Source: an uncultured Alphaproteobacteria bacterium
Lineage (GTDB): Bacteria > Pseudomonadota > Alphaproteobacteria > Rhodospirillales > Rhodospirillaceae
NCBI GenBank assembly: GCA_900079695.1
Contig: LT599022.1
Location: 958,287 to 1,022,286 of the forward strand
Length of the DNA stretch: 64,000 nucleotides
Reading direction: 5' to 3'
A program made the translations under genes and the position numbers. The notes beneath the pieces were generated by a model. The model was not told the DNA's origin and did no database searches. It was given only the letters and a program-made list of their open reading frames with translations. This document shows, piece by piece, positions 37,493 through 45,211 of the stretch (position 1 is the stretch's first letter; every line of letters begins with the position of its first letter).

Positions 37493-37894
37493 TCAGCGCC
37501 AGCGGCCCCAAAGCGAGCCGACCCGGCCCGCCAGCCCCACGCCGCTCTGCCCGAGATTCAGAAGCGAACTCGACAGCCCGGTTTCGCGGCCCTGGTCGTG
37601 AAACGCGGCATCCGCGTCGATCAGCGCAAGATCGCGTGCGGTGCGGCTTTCCGCCCCCCGTGCGAGCCCGAGAGCCGATCCCGACGCCGGATCGACGCCG
37701 TTCGCGGCGAACCCGGCGTTCTGACGCGCCAGCGTCTTTTCCAGCGCGCTCTGCTGGTCGCGGCGGCGCTCGGCGAGAACGAGCGCGTCGCGCGCCTTCT
37801 GCTGCTTCGCCTGCGCGGACGCCGCGTCGCTCCGGCCGACCAGATTCGCGACGCCGAACGCGCCGGCTCCCAGGCTCAACGGATCCATGCCCAT
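37493..37894 (-). CDS. candidate internal virion protein (T7 gp14-like)
   Basis: 133 residues. A short hydrophobic lead (LSLGAGAFGVANLVG) is followed by a long Gln/Ala/Arg helical region (SAQAKQQKARDALVLAERRRDQQSALEKTLARQNAGFAANGVDPASGSALGL) and a Gly/Ser end. This composition, size and the place right after the tail-tube B gene resemble T7 gp14-type core/ejectosome proteins. There is no sequence motif to prove it. AGGAGG lies seven bases before the ATG. Confidence 0.65.
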   Translation of the reverse strand: MGMDPLSLGAGAFGVANLVGRSDAASAQAKQQKARDALVLAERRRDQQSALEKTLARQNAGFAANGVDPASGSALGLARGAESRTARDLALIDADAAFHDQGRETGLSSSLLNLGQSGVGLAGRVGSLWGRWR

Positions 37895-37917
37895 GTTCTG
37901 TCCTCCTGTTGCGGTCG

Positions 37918-39642
37918 CTACTGCGCGACCTCCGAAACCACCGAAAGGATCGTCGCCGGCAGTCGCGACGTGCCGGTGAGGCGCACCGTCGCGCCTTCGC
38001 CGCCCGCGCGGCCGCCGCGCCAGCCGAGGAAGCGCACGGTGCGCACCCCGGTGACCGGCTCGGGCGGCACGTCGAGCACGGTGTCGCCGAAGCGGTGGCC
38101 GCGCAGCACCCTGCCGTTGACGCGAACTCCGGCGGACCGATGCAGGCGGATCGCCGCCTGGGTGATGCGATGGCGGCCGCCGACCACCCCCTCGCCGGAG
38201 GTCGCCACCGGCATCGTCTCCACCGCCCAGTCGAACGCGAAGCCGACTTCGAGTTCGGCGACCGGATAAGGCGTACGAACCCGGCCGCCCTCCACCCGCG
38301 CCGCGCCGAGCGGCGCGCCGTCGCCGATCAGATCGACGGTCGCGCCCTCGAAGTCCTCCAGACCTTCCCAGGTTTCGGTCGGCGCGGCGGCGGTGCGGCG
38401 CACCGCGCCGTCGAGGCGGAACGCCGGGTCGAGACGCTCGACGAACCAGCGCGGCGCCCCGGCGATCTCGCGGCGCACCAGGACGTACGGCACGCCGCCG
38501 ACCACCGCGACGCGGGTCGCCCGTCCGGCGGTCACGAGCAGGGTCCAGCCGGTCATCTTCTGGCTCTTGCGCGAGTTGAGGACCGCCACCGAGCCGTCGT
38601 CGCCGTTGACGACGAACAGGTGGTTGGCGCTGTCCGCCTCGTTGCCGAGACGCGCCGCCATGTCGACCGGGTGGCGCATCAGATGCCCCGCGAGAAGCGC
38701 GATGTCCTCGGCGCGGTGGCTCTGCATCTCGTAGTCGTAGACCACCTCGTAGACGGTGTTGTGGCCGCCGTCGTCGGCGCGGATGAACAGCACCGAGCCG
38801 TCGATCTCGGCGGGCCGGGCGGCGGCGGTCGGCACCTCGGAGGATCGCCGGAAGGTGAACGCCGAGGGTGTCACGATCGCCTCGGCGTCGCGCGCGAACA
38901 GCCCGCCCGAGGTGAAGGCGAACAGCGCGTCGAGGGCATAGAGCTGCTGCACCGCGCACACCCGGTCGTTGTCGAGCGTGACCTCCACCGCTTCGTCGTC
39001 GAGCGCCTCGTCGGTGCTGGCGAAGTCAAAGAACGCGTTGGCGCGGCTGCCCCAGACGGTCTGCGGCCGGGCGCGTGAGCCGCCGAAGTAGAGCCGCCCC
39101 TGGTGCAGGAACACCGAGCGCGGCCAGCCCCGCGCCGCCGACCACACCGGCTCCGCGCCGCTGCCGAAATCGTGCTTCGGCACGTTGGCGAGCACGAGGT
39201 CGGCGAGGGTCCAGTCGGAATGCGAGCCCTGACGCATCAGCTTCGCGGGGGGATGGTCGGGGTGGACGAGGATCAGGGTGTCGAGGCTCTGAGTCCAGGC
39301 GAGCGCGGCGACCTCGGCGGCGGCGTAGGGCGTCGCGACGGTGGCAGTGCGCGCGCCGTCGGGCAGGTAGACGTCGATCGCGAGCGGCCGCACCACCAGC
39401 AGGTAGACCTGATCGGTGGAGAACTCGAAGCGCAGCAGACGCGCCGCCTCCCCGCCCTCGGCCAACTCGGCGAAGCGCGCGAGGCCGCCGCGCAGGGTGA
39501 CGCCGCCGTGCGGCAGGCCGACCACGTTGGTGAGCTCCGCGCCGCCCTGGGCATAGGCGGAAACGTCGGTGCGCGCCGCAAGGTGGGGGTCGAGCGCACC
39601 CGCCGAAAAGTTGCTCTGCACCGTCATCGCGCGCTGCGTCAT
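37918..39642 (-). CDS. phage tail tube protein B / nozzle (T7 gp12-like)
   Basis: 574 residues. The N-terminal VQSNFSAGALDPHLAARTDVSAYAQGGAELTNVVGLPHGGVTLRGGL block is typical of podovirus nozzle/tail tubular B proteins, and repeated beta-propeller-like segments follow (VSVFLHQGRLYFGGSR-type, WGSRANAFFDFAS, LFAFTSGGLFA, HNTVYEVVYDYE). It forms the distal tail tube that fibres attach to. Its ATG overlaps the stop of tail tube A (ATGA). T7 gp12 is 794 residues, so this is a short version. Confidence 0.85.
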   Translation of the reverse strand: MTQRAMTVQSNFSAGALDPHLAARTDVSAYAQGGAELTNVVGLPHGGVTLRGGLARFAELAEGGEAARLLRFEFSTDQVYLLVVRPLAIDVYLPDGARTATVATPYAAAEVAALAWTQSLDTLILVHPDHPPAKLMRQGSHSDWTLADLVLANVPKHDFGSGAEPVWSAARGWPRSVFLHQGRLYFGGSRARPQTVWGSRANAFFDFASTDEALDDEAVEVTLDNDRVCAVQQLYALDALFAFTSGGLFARDAEAIVTPSAFTFRRSSEVPTAAARPAEIDGSVLFIRADDGGHNTVYEVVYDYEMQSHRAEDIALLAGHLMRHPVDMAARLGNEADSANHLFVVNGDDGSVAVLNSRKSQKMTGWTLLVTAGRATRVAVVGGVPYVLVRREIAGAPRWFVERLDPAFRLDGAVRRTAAAPTETWEGLEDFEGATVDLIGDGAPLGAARVEGGRVRTPYPVAELEVGFAFDWAVETMPVATSGEGVVGGRHRITQAAIRLHRSAGVRVNGRVLRGHRFGDTVLDVPPEPVTGVRTVRFLGWRGGRAGGEGATVRLTGTSRLPATILSVVSEVAQ

Positions 39643-40214
39643 CGCCGCACCTCCAGCAGGGTGAAGTCCTCGAACCGGTTGGGGGTCTGCTGCTGCGCGT
39701 CGACCGACTTCGCGAGCTTGAATTCGGCCTCGGCGCGCTTGGCGGCAAGTTCGCTGCGCGCGGTGTTCTCGGTGAGCGGCAGGCAGAACTCGGCGGCGAG
39801 CCGGGCGATCAGCGCCTGATCGAAGAACGGCGGAAAGGTACGCTCGTCGGGGCGGAACACGTAGGTCAGCACGATCGCCGCCGCGTCGGTATGGATACGC
39901 CGCTCGTGGATGCGGTAGGAGACGCCGCGGCCGCGCTGGCTGCCCGCGTGCCCCGCCGACAGCGCGCGGAGAAAATCCTCGGGCAGCGCGAAGGCATGGG
40001 AGAAATCGGCGACCGGTTGCGCCGCGACCTCGGCCAGGGCGCGCTGCGCGGTGGCGAAGCTCCACGGATAGGCCGACAGCAGCGCGTCGCGCACGCCGGG
40101 ATAGAGCAGTCCGGCGACGTCCGCCTCGGCGGTGCCGTCGTCGAAACCGGAGATCGGCTCGCAGCCGATCGCAAGCAGCGCGCGGGCGCTGAGTTGAATG
40201 GCGGACATCGCCAT
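39639..40214 (-). CDS. phage tail tube protein A / adaptor (T7 gp11-like)
   Basis: 191 residues, the T7 gp11 size (196). The start IQLSARALLAIGCEPISGFDDGTAEADVAGLLYPGVRDALLSAYPWSFATAQRAL is the recognisable gp11 pattern, in which a helical platform contacts the portal. The C-terminus has AAEFCLPLTENTARSELAAKRAEAEFKLAKSVDAQQQTP, also family-like. GGGAGG lies six bases before ATG 40214; a second ATG two codons on is possible. Confidence 0.88.
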   Translation of the reverse strand: MAMSAIQLSARALLAIGCEPISGFDDGTAEADVAGLLYPGVRDALLSAYPWSFATAQRALAEVAAQPVADFSHAFALPEDFLRALSAGHAGSQRGRGVSYRIHERRIHTDAAAIVLTYVFRPDERTFPPFFDQALIARLAAEFCLPLTENTARSELAAKRAEAEFKLAKSVDAQQQTPNRFEDFTLLEVRR

Positions 40215-40240
40215 GGCGGGCCTCCCTGTGCGGGGTTGGG

Positions 40241-40270
40241 CGGCGGAGCGGGAAGATCCCCGCTCCGCCG
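40241..40270 (-). terminator. hairpin between the small capsid-region gene and tail tube A
   Basis: Perfect 12-base-pair stem (40241-40252 with 40259-40270) with a six-base loop and no T-run, after the 40279-40542 gene. Like the terminator after T7 gene 10, it may raise capsid mRNA relative to tail mRNA. Confidence 0.6.
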
Positions 40271-40278
40271 GCACGGGT

Positions 40279-40542
40279 TCAGCGGGCGTCGGCGGCACCG
40301 ACGGCGAGCACGTCGGCGAGGTCGACCGCGCCCGCGGCGTTGGCGTTGACCACCGCGACGCCGAAGCCGTCGGCGGCGGCGACGAACACGTAGTCGCCGA
40401 CCCGCAGCACCGGCGCGGCGGCGTCGAAGTAGCCCGCCGCGTCGACCTCCGCCCTGGTGTCGACGGCGGTGCGGTAGGCATAGAGCGAGAGCGTCGCGCC
40501 GCCGCCCGCGAGAAGTTCGAGCCGGGTCTTGTCGAAGGCCAT
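40279..40542 (-). CDS. small phage head-region protein
   Basis: 87 residues, unknown. It is predicted to be beta-rich (TRLELLAGGGATLSLYAYRTAVDTRAEV, LRVGDYVFVAAADGFGVAVVNAN), with no membrane segment. It lies between capsid and tail tube A, where podoviruses often carry a small head decoration or completion protein. AAGGAC precedes the ATG. Confidence 0.72.
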   Translation of the reverse strand: MAFDKTRLELLAGGGATLSLYAYRTAVDTRAEVDAAGYFDAAAPVLRVGDYVFVAAADGFGVAVVNANAAGAVDLADVLAVGAADAR

Positions 40543-40566
40543 GTCAGGGTCCTTTCCGGATGAGGG

Positions 40567-41397
40567 TCAGAGAATCTGCGCGGTGTCGGCGACCGCGATC
40601 TTCACCACCCCGGCGGCGTCGATCAGGCAGGCGCCCTGGCTCATCATGTTGTTGACGAACCACGCGGCGCGATCGCCGTGCCAGGTGATGTCGGACTGCA
40701 CGTCGGCGCCGATGGCGTGGCCGATCGCGGTCTTGTGCCAGAGGAAGCAGTCCCGCCGCGCGCCGTCGAGCGGCAGGCCCGAATGCATCATCCAGGTGAT
40801 GCCGAGCCACTTGCGGCTCTCGGTGCCCTTCAGCCACGGGAAGGCGTCGGAGGCGAAGTCGGAGGACGCGAACTCGTCGATGTTGAGGAGTTCGTTCCAC
40901 TGGTGCGGCCCGACGACGCCGAAGCGCTGGCCGTCGTCCGGCACGTCGGCGGCGTTCAGGGTCTCGAACGCGGCGAGCAGCAGACCCTTGGAGAGGCCGT
41001 CGGCGTAGTCGCCGACGACTTTCGCCGCCCCCGCGGCGGCGGCGAGGATCATCTCGTCGGTCTTGCGGCCGAGGGCGTAGGCCCCGGCGTCGACCAGGGT
41101 CTTGCGCTCGTCGACGTTGGTCTTGATCTCGTCGAGCTTGTCGAGCCAGTCGCCCGCGTAATAGTCCTCGAGCGCGCACTCCACCTGGGTGTGCTCGATG
41201 TTCATCACCGGCACCATGCCGTGGCGGCTCTTGGTGGCGGCGACGCCGGTGCCCGCCTTCTGAAACACCGTGGCGGCGCCGGTGGTGCTGGTCTTGGAGC
41301 GGACGGCGTTGCGCAGCTTCGCGCCCATCCGCTGGTAGGCGACGTGAACGTCGGTCTCGTACTGCTTGATGAAGGCCTGGGTGATCGAAACGCTCAT
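40567..41397 (-). CDS. phage major capsid protein
   Basis: 276 residues. The start SVSITQAFIKQYETDVHVAYQRMGAKLRNAVRSK and the middle (EHTQVECALEDYYAGDWLDKLDEIK, DERKTLVDAGAYALGRKTDEMIL, FGVVGPHQWNELLNIDEFASSDFA, WLGITWMMHSGLPLDG) match capsid proteins of podoviruses with T7-like modules. The order portal, scaffold, capsid, tail tube A, tail tube B supports it. It is preceded by a 310-base leader region with a strong promoter. GGG-rich ribosome site before the ATG is only moderate. Confidence 0.88.
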   Translation of the reverse strand: MSVSITQAFIKQYETDVHVAYQRMGAKLRNAVRSKTSTTGAATVFQKAGTGVAATKSRHGMVPVMNIEHTQVECALEDYYAGDWLDKLDEIKTNVDERKTLVDAGAYALGRKTDEMILAAAAGAAKVVGDYADGLSKGLLLAAFETLNAADVPDDGQRFGVVGPHQWNELLNIDEFASSDFASDAFPWLKGTESRKWLGITWMMHSGLPLDGARRDCFLWHKTAIGHAIGADVQSDITWHGDRAAWFVNNMMSQGACLIDAAGVVKIAVADTAQIL

Positions 41398-41707
41398 GGA
41401 AGATAGCCCTCGCGATCGTTGCCGAAATCCGAGGGCGTTCCGCGGCCCTCGGTCCGCCGCCCGTTGCGGGGCGGCGGCGGTGAAGGCCGATACGTCCGGG
41501 TCTGTGCCAGTGATATGCCGGACGGCGCGGGGGCCGAGCCCCTTGCGCATGATGCCGCAGATTATGCCGGACTCGCCCGCCGACGTCAACAATTTTCTTT
41601 ATTTTCAATAAGTTATACGCAAAACGTAGATCCGCGTCGGGATCGGCGGTTGACAGCGGCGGCAGGGAGGCCGAGGCTCCGACAGCCGCAACCAACGGGA
41701 GGACAGG
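41398..41707. other. 310-base divergent region between capsid and a secreted-protein gene
   Basis: It contains the minus-strand promoter at 41561-41589 and two leader hairpins on the capsid side: an 8-base-pair stem (41429-41436 with 41445-41452) and a 9-base-pair stem (41454-41462 with 41069 offset to 41469-41477). An AT-rich stretch lies at 41588-41625. On the plus strand TTGACA at 41650 could serve the secreted-protein gene but lacks a good -10. No gene is seen. Confidence 0.5.
41561..41589 (-). promoter_or_regulatory. host-type sigma-70 promoter for the capsid-tail operon, with GANTC in the spacer
   Basis: On the minus strand TTGACG (41589-41584) and CATAAT (41566-41561) are exactly 17 bases apart, each one base from consensus. 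The spacer contains GAGTC (41574-41570), a CcrM-type GANTC methylation site. Transcription would start about 160 bases before the capsid ATG. Confidence 0.7.
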
Positions 41708-42613
41708 ATGCGCCGGATCGGACTCGGAGTTTTCGCGGCGGCGCTCGCGCTGCTGGCCGGGCTCGCCCCCGCCCTCGCCGCACCGCTCGACGACGCCTGC
41801 CGCAGCGCGATGCGCGAGCGGCTCAACCTGGTGATCGGCCTCTACCGCATCGAGATCGGCGCCAGCCACATCGTCGGCCAGGTCGCGGCGGCGCGCGGCA
41901 ACCCGGGACGCCAGCAGCAGCTCGCCTCGGCCGAGGACGGCCTGCGCGAACTGCTCGCCCGCCTCAAGAGCCGCGCCGGCGACGTTCTGCCCGATACCGG
42001 CGCGAAGGGCCGGTGCAGCGCCGAGGCGCAGGCGGTGGTGGGGCCGATCCATGCCGCGGTGGCGGGCTATTTCCAGGCGGTCGACGCGCGCTGGGCGTTC
42101 ATGGAGCGTCGCATCGCAGAGGTGCGCCGCCTGCCGCAGGGCCAGACCCTGCCCATGGACCCGGCGGAAATCGACCTGTGGATGCGCGAGCCGCTGGCGC
42201 GCTACGAGGTTTGGCGCACCCTCGCCCAGGCGGCCGAACCCAAGAGCGAGGCCGCAAGCGCGCTCTACACCCTCGGCATGCTCACCCGCTTCGAGTGGGA
42301 TTCCGCCGTGGCGCTGCGCGACGCGCTCGCCCCCAACGGCGATCCGCGGCCGCAGCTCGCCGCCGCCAGCGGCGACGCGACGGCGCTCAAGCGCAACTTC
42401 CCGCGCCCCGACGACAGCGAACGTTCGCAACTCTGGAACGGTCTCGCGACCCTGGTCGCGGCGCTGCCCGAGCTCGAACGGACCCCGCCGCCCGCCTCCG
42501 CGCCCGCGGGCGGCTGGCCGGTCTGGATCGGCAACTGGTTGAAGGGCTACGGCGAGGCCTTCACCCGCACCATCCCCACGGTCCTCAAGGGCATCGAAGA
42601 TCTCGGCCTGTGA
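41708..42613 (+). CDS. secreted hypothetical protein in the phage cluster
   Basis: 301 residues, unknown. A clear Sec signal peptide occupies 1-24 (LGVFAAALALLAGLAPALA, cleavage before APLDDAC). The mature part is helical with two cysteines (about 29 and 99), which could pair, and a conserved-looking end PVWIGNWLKGYGEAFTRTIPTVLKGIEDLGL. It faces against the phage genes, ends in its own terminator and has no phage resemblance, so it looks like cargo or host DNA between capsid and scaffold. Confidence 0.75.
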   Translation: MRRIGLGVFAAALALLAGLAPALAAPLDDACRSAMRERLNLVIGLYRIEIGASHIVGQVAAARGNPGRQQQLASAEDGLRELLARLKSRAGDVLPDTGAKGRCSAEAQAVVGPIHAAVAGYFQAVDARWAFMERRIAEVRRLPQGQTLPMDPAEIDLWMREPLARYEVWRTLAQAAEPKSEAASALYTLGMLTRFEWDSAVALRDALAPNGDPRPQLAAASGDATALKRNFPRPDDSERSQLWNGLATLVAALPELERTPPPASAPAGGWPVWIGNWLKGYGEAFTRTIPTVLKGIEDLGL

Positions 42614-42618
42614 AATGC

Positions 42619-42648
42619 GAAAACGCCGCCCCGGAAGGCGGCGTTTTC
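42619..42648. terminator. bidirectional terminator between the two cargo genes
   Basis: Perfect 12-base-pair stem GAAAACGCCGCC (42619-42630 with 42637-42648) with the A/T ends forming U-tracts on both strands. It serves the convergent genes at 41708 and 42671. Confidence 0.88.
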
Positions 42649-42670
42649 CATAGAAGATCGCGGAACCGGT

Positions 42671-43903
42671 TCAGAGCAACCCGACCTGCACCGCCCAGCC
42701 GTAGAGCATCAGCAAAATCACCGCCGCGGCCCAATACCATTTGAATTCGCGGCCGGTCCACTCGTTGCGCTTGAGAATCGCCTTGGCGGGCGGTTCGGCG
42801 GCTTCGTCGGCGGCGCGCACCGTCACCCCCTCCGGCGGGATCACCGCCGGCCAACTGCCGCCGGTATCGAGGAACTCGGCGAGGGCGTCGGCCTTGCCCT
42901 GCGCTTCGCCCGCGAGCGCCAGCCAGCGGCTTTCGCACACCATCGCCAGCAGAACGAACGCGGGCGCGGTGGCGCGGCCGTAGGCGAGCGCGGCGTGGCA
43001 GCGGCGGCGCAGCTCGGCGGCGGCGGCCTCGCCGATCAGCGGCGCGGTATCGCGCGCGAGCTGCTCGCCCCAGAGCGTCGCGGCAAGGGTCAGCACCTCC
43101 GGCAACGACACCAGGGTGCGGCCGTCGACGTCGACGCCCTTGCGCCGCAGGGTCTCCTCGGCGATCTCCGCGCCGAACAGCTTCGCCGCCTCGGCACGCA
43201 CCCCCTTCGGCCCGGTTTCCTTGGTATTGCGCAGCGCAAGGTCGTAGCACGGGCTGCCGGCGCGACCTGCGGCGGGCGGATCGATCTCGAAGGCGTCGCG
43301 AAACGGCTGGTTGGGCGCGAGCGGCGCGGTGAGCGGACCGAAGCGATCCATCCCGCGATCGAACACGACCTCTTCCAGCTTCGCGAACAGGTCGCCGGTT
43401 TCCGGCCATGCGCCGACACGGAAATCGTCGGCGGACAGTTCGGCGACCGCCGACGGCGACAGCTCGGCGGTCTCGAAGGCGTCGAGGATCATCGCTCCGG
43501 CGAGATCGCGCGCCGCCAGCACCCGCTCGTGCACCCAGGCGACGCCGAGGCGCAGGCGCACCGCCACCAACCCGAGGGCGAGGCGCGCGACCGGCTGCGG
43601 ATGCGCGCGCATCGTCAGCCACAGCGAGGTTTCGAGGGATTCCGCCAGCCCCATCTTGCGGATCGCGACGGGAAAGTCCTCGCCCTGGCTACGCGTCGTC
43701 GCCTCCAGCAGCGACAGCCAGTCGCGCCGACCGGCAGACCAGGCGACGGTGCGGGCGACGTCGGCGACGAGACACTGGAAGCGCTCCTGCGCCTCCGCGT
43801 CGAGCGTCCCCACGGCGCGGCGCAGCGCGTCGAGCGCGCGCGTCTGCTCGGCGAAATTGTGAGCCTCGCGCTTGCGCGCGAAGGACGGAAACAGATCTGC
43901 CAT
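42671..43903 (-). CDS. hypothetical tail-anchored protein in the phage cluster
   Basis: 410 residues, unknown. It is soluble and helical for about 385 residues (ALDALRRAVGTLDAEAQERFQCLVADVARTV, AVARLALGLVAVRLRLGVAWVHERVL, LPEVLTLAATLWGEQLARDTAPLIGEAAAAELRRRCHAALAYGRATAPAF) and ends in a single membrane helix (about 388-408: FKWYWAAAVILLMLYGWAVQVGLL), so the bulk should face the cytoplasm as a tail-anchored protein. No enzymatic motif is visible. It lies between scaffold and capsid genes and converges on the secreted protein gene. GAGGGG precedes the ATG. Confidence 0.72.
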   Translation of the reverse strand: MADLFPSFARKREAHNFAEQTRALDALRRAVGTLDAEAQERFQCLVADVARTVAWSAGRRDWLSLLEATTRSQGEDFPVAIRKMGLAESLETSLWLTMRAHPQPVARLALGLVAVRLRLGVAWVHERVLAARDLAGAMILDAFETAELSPSAVAELSADDFRVGAWPETGDLFAKLEEVVFDRGMDRFGPLTAPLAPNQPFRDAFEIDPPAAGRAGSPCYDLALRNTKETGPKGVRAEAAKLFGAEIAEETLRRKGVDVDGRTLVSLPEVLTLAATLWGEQLARDTAPLIGEAAAAELRRRCHAALAYGRATAPAFVLLAMVCESRWLALAGEAQGKADALAEFLDTGGSWPAVIPPEGVTVRAADEAAEPPAKAILKRNEWTGREFKWYWAAAVILLMLYGWAVQVGLL

Positions 43904-44276
43904 GCGTGACCCCTCGGTTTCGCGCGCCCCCGAGCGCGCACCAACTCGCCGCGTTCATAGCACGAACCCGGGCGGGCGGCCTACAAGCTTGTCGGGCGGG
44001 GGGAGGAAGGTGTCCGGCCGCAGTCCCCGAAGCTGTGACCTAACACTGGGTTGGGGACCTCGGGGTGGGGCTCTGCGGCCGGATCTCGTCGCCGGGCGGA
44101 GGAAATCCGCCGCCCGGGGCAATCGGGGTGGGGCGCTCGCACGTCCCACCCCGTCCGTCTACTGCCGGAATATGGCGAGTATCGGGCGAATAGTGCCCAA
44201 ATCGGGCCATAGACATGGCCGAGATCAGATCTCGGCAACCCGCAGTTTCATGCGAGTAAAGGCCAAGACTCGCGCA
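43904..44276. other. 373-base structured noncoding region between scaffold gene and cargo
   Basis: No credible gene. Four inverted repeats lie in a row: around 44092-44117 (CCGGGCGG arms), 44123-44152 (CGGGGTGGG arms), 44218-44236 (GCCGAGAT arms, three-base loop) and 44252-44273 (GCGAGT arms). The last lies just beyond the scaffold stop and may terminate the portal-scaffold transcript; the others are unexplained. Confidence 0.55.
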
Positions 44277-44981
44277 TCACCGCTCGCGTTCGGGGAACAG
44301 CCGCGCCCACCCCTCGGCGACGCGGCGGCGAGTGGCGGAATCGCCCGCGAGGTAGGCCTCCGACCCCTGCAGCGCCTTGAGCGCGGCGGCGTCGAGGCCT
44401 TTCGGCGCGGCCGCGCGCATCGACGGTACCCCGGCCTCGCCGAGCCGGTCTTTGATCGCCTTGACCAGCATCACGCCGTCGGCGGTGGCGGTCAGACGAT
44501 CGAGGGCGCCGTGAAGCTCGGCGGATTCGGCGATCACGTCGCCGAGCAGACCGTCGACCCAGCGCCCGAGCCCCGCGAGTTCGCCGTCGGCGCGCTCGCC
44601 CAGGCTCTCGCGCAGCTTGGCGCGCTCGGCATCCGGGTCGACCGCGACCTCGGCGAGGCGGCCGAAGTAGAGCGACGCGAGCTCGGAGAACGCCTCCTGA
44701 CCGAGACCGTTGCGACGCGCCCAGTCCATCGCCCCCTTGGCGAGCGGATCCTCGGCGTCGGCGCGGATCCGCGAGGCGAGCGCCTCGGGCAGGGCGAGGT
44801 CGTAGCTCTCGGGCGGTTCGGGCCGAGTTTCCGAGAGCTTGCGGCGCAGATCGGCGTGGGATTTCACCAGCGCGCCGAGATTCGGCGCGTCGGACTCGGC
44901 GTCCCAGAACGCGTCGGGGATCGCCAGCGTCTCGCCCTTGAAGCGGACGGAGCGCGGGGTTTCGGGAGCGAATTCGGTCAT
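44277..44981 (-). CDS. phage capsid scaffolding protein
   Basis: 234 residues. Acidic N-terminus (MTEFAPETPRSVRFKGETLAIPDAFWDAESDAPNLGALVKSHADLRRKLSE) and long helical body, basic C-terminal segment (ATRRRVAEGWARLFPERER). The 'P-AF-D---NLGALVKSHADLRRK' block is common in scaffold proteins of alphaproteobacterial podoviruses. It lies between portal and capsid, the T7 gene 9 position. Scaffolds guide procapsid assembly and then leave. Confidence 0.83.
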   Translation of the reverse strand: MTEFAPETPRSVRFKGETLAIPDAFWDAESDAPNLGALVKSHADLRRKLSETRPEPPESYDLALPEALASRIRADAEDPLAKGAMDWARRNGLGQEAFSELASLYFGRLAEVAVDPDAERAKLRESLGERADGELAGLGRWVDGLLGDVIAESAELHGALDRLTATADGVMLVKAIKDRLGEAGVPSMRAAAPKGLDAAALKALQGSEAYLAGDSATRRRVAEGWARLFPERER

Positions 44982-44992
44982 GGTCGGTCCTT

Positions 44993-45211
44993 TCAGTTGG
45001 GCGCGCTGCCGCGCTCGACGAGCTTGAGGATGTGGCGGGCGAGATGGCGCTGGCCTTCGAGATGCCAGAGCTGTTCGCTCGAAACGTGTGCGCCCATCGC
45101 ACGGTCGAGCGTGAGCGCGCGCAGATAGGCGAGCGCCTGGGCACCGTCGTCGCCCCGGAACAGGCGGGCGAAAAGGTGCTGGACGGCGTCCGGAGACGGC
45201 GGAACGATCAC
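44993..45211 (-). CDS. small phage protein, Bbp19-like
   Basis: 72 residues; ATG overlaps the portal stop (ATGA). HLFARLFRGDDGAQALAYLRALTLDRAM and HLEGQRHLARHILKLVERG resemble the Bbp19-like family, small helical proteins encoded beside the portal in podoviruses related to Bordetella phage BPP-1. The role is not known; a head-assembly part is likely. Confidence 0.75.
   Translation of the reverse strand: MIVPPSPDAVQHLFARLFRGDDGAQALAYLRALTLDRAMGAHVSSEQLWHLEGQRHLARHILKLVERGSAPN

Noticed and set aside
43981-44238. An 85-residue minus-strand frame in the hairpin region
   Set aside because: It runs through several inverted repeats, has no ribosome site and no recognisable features.
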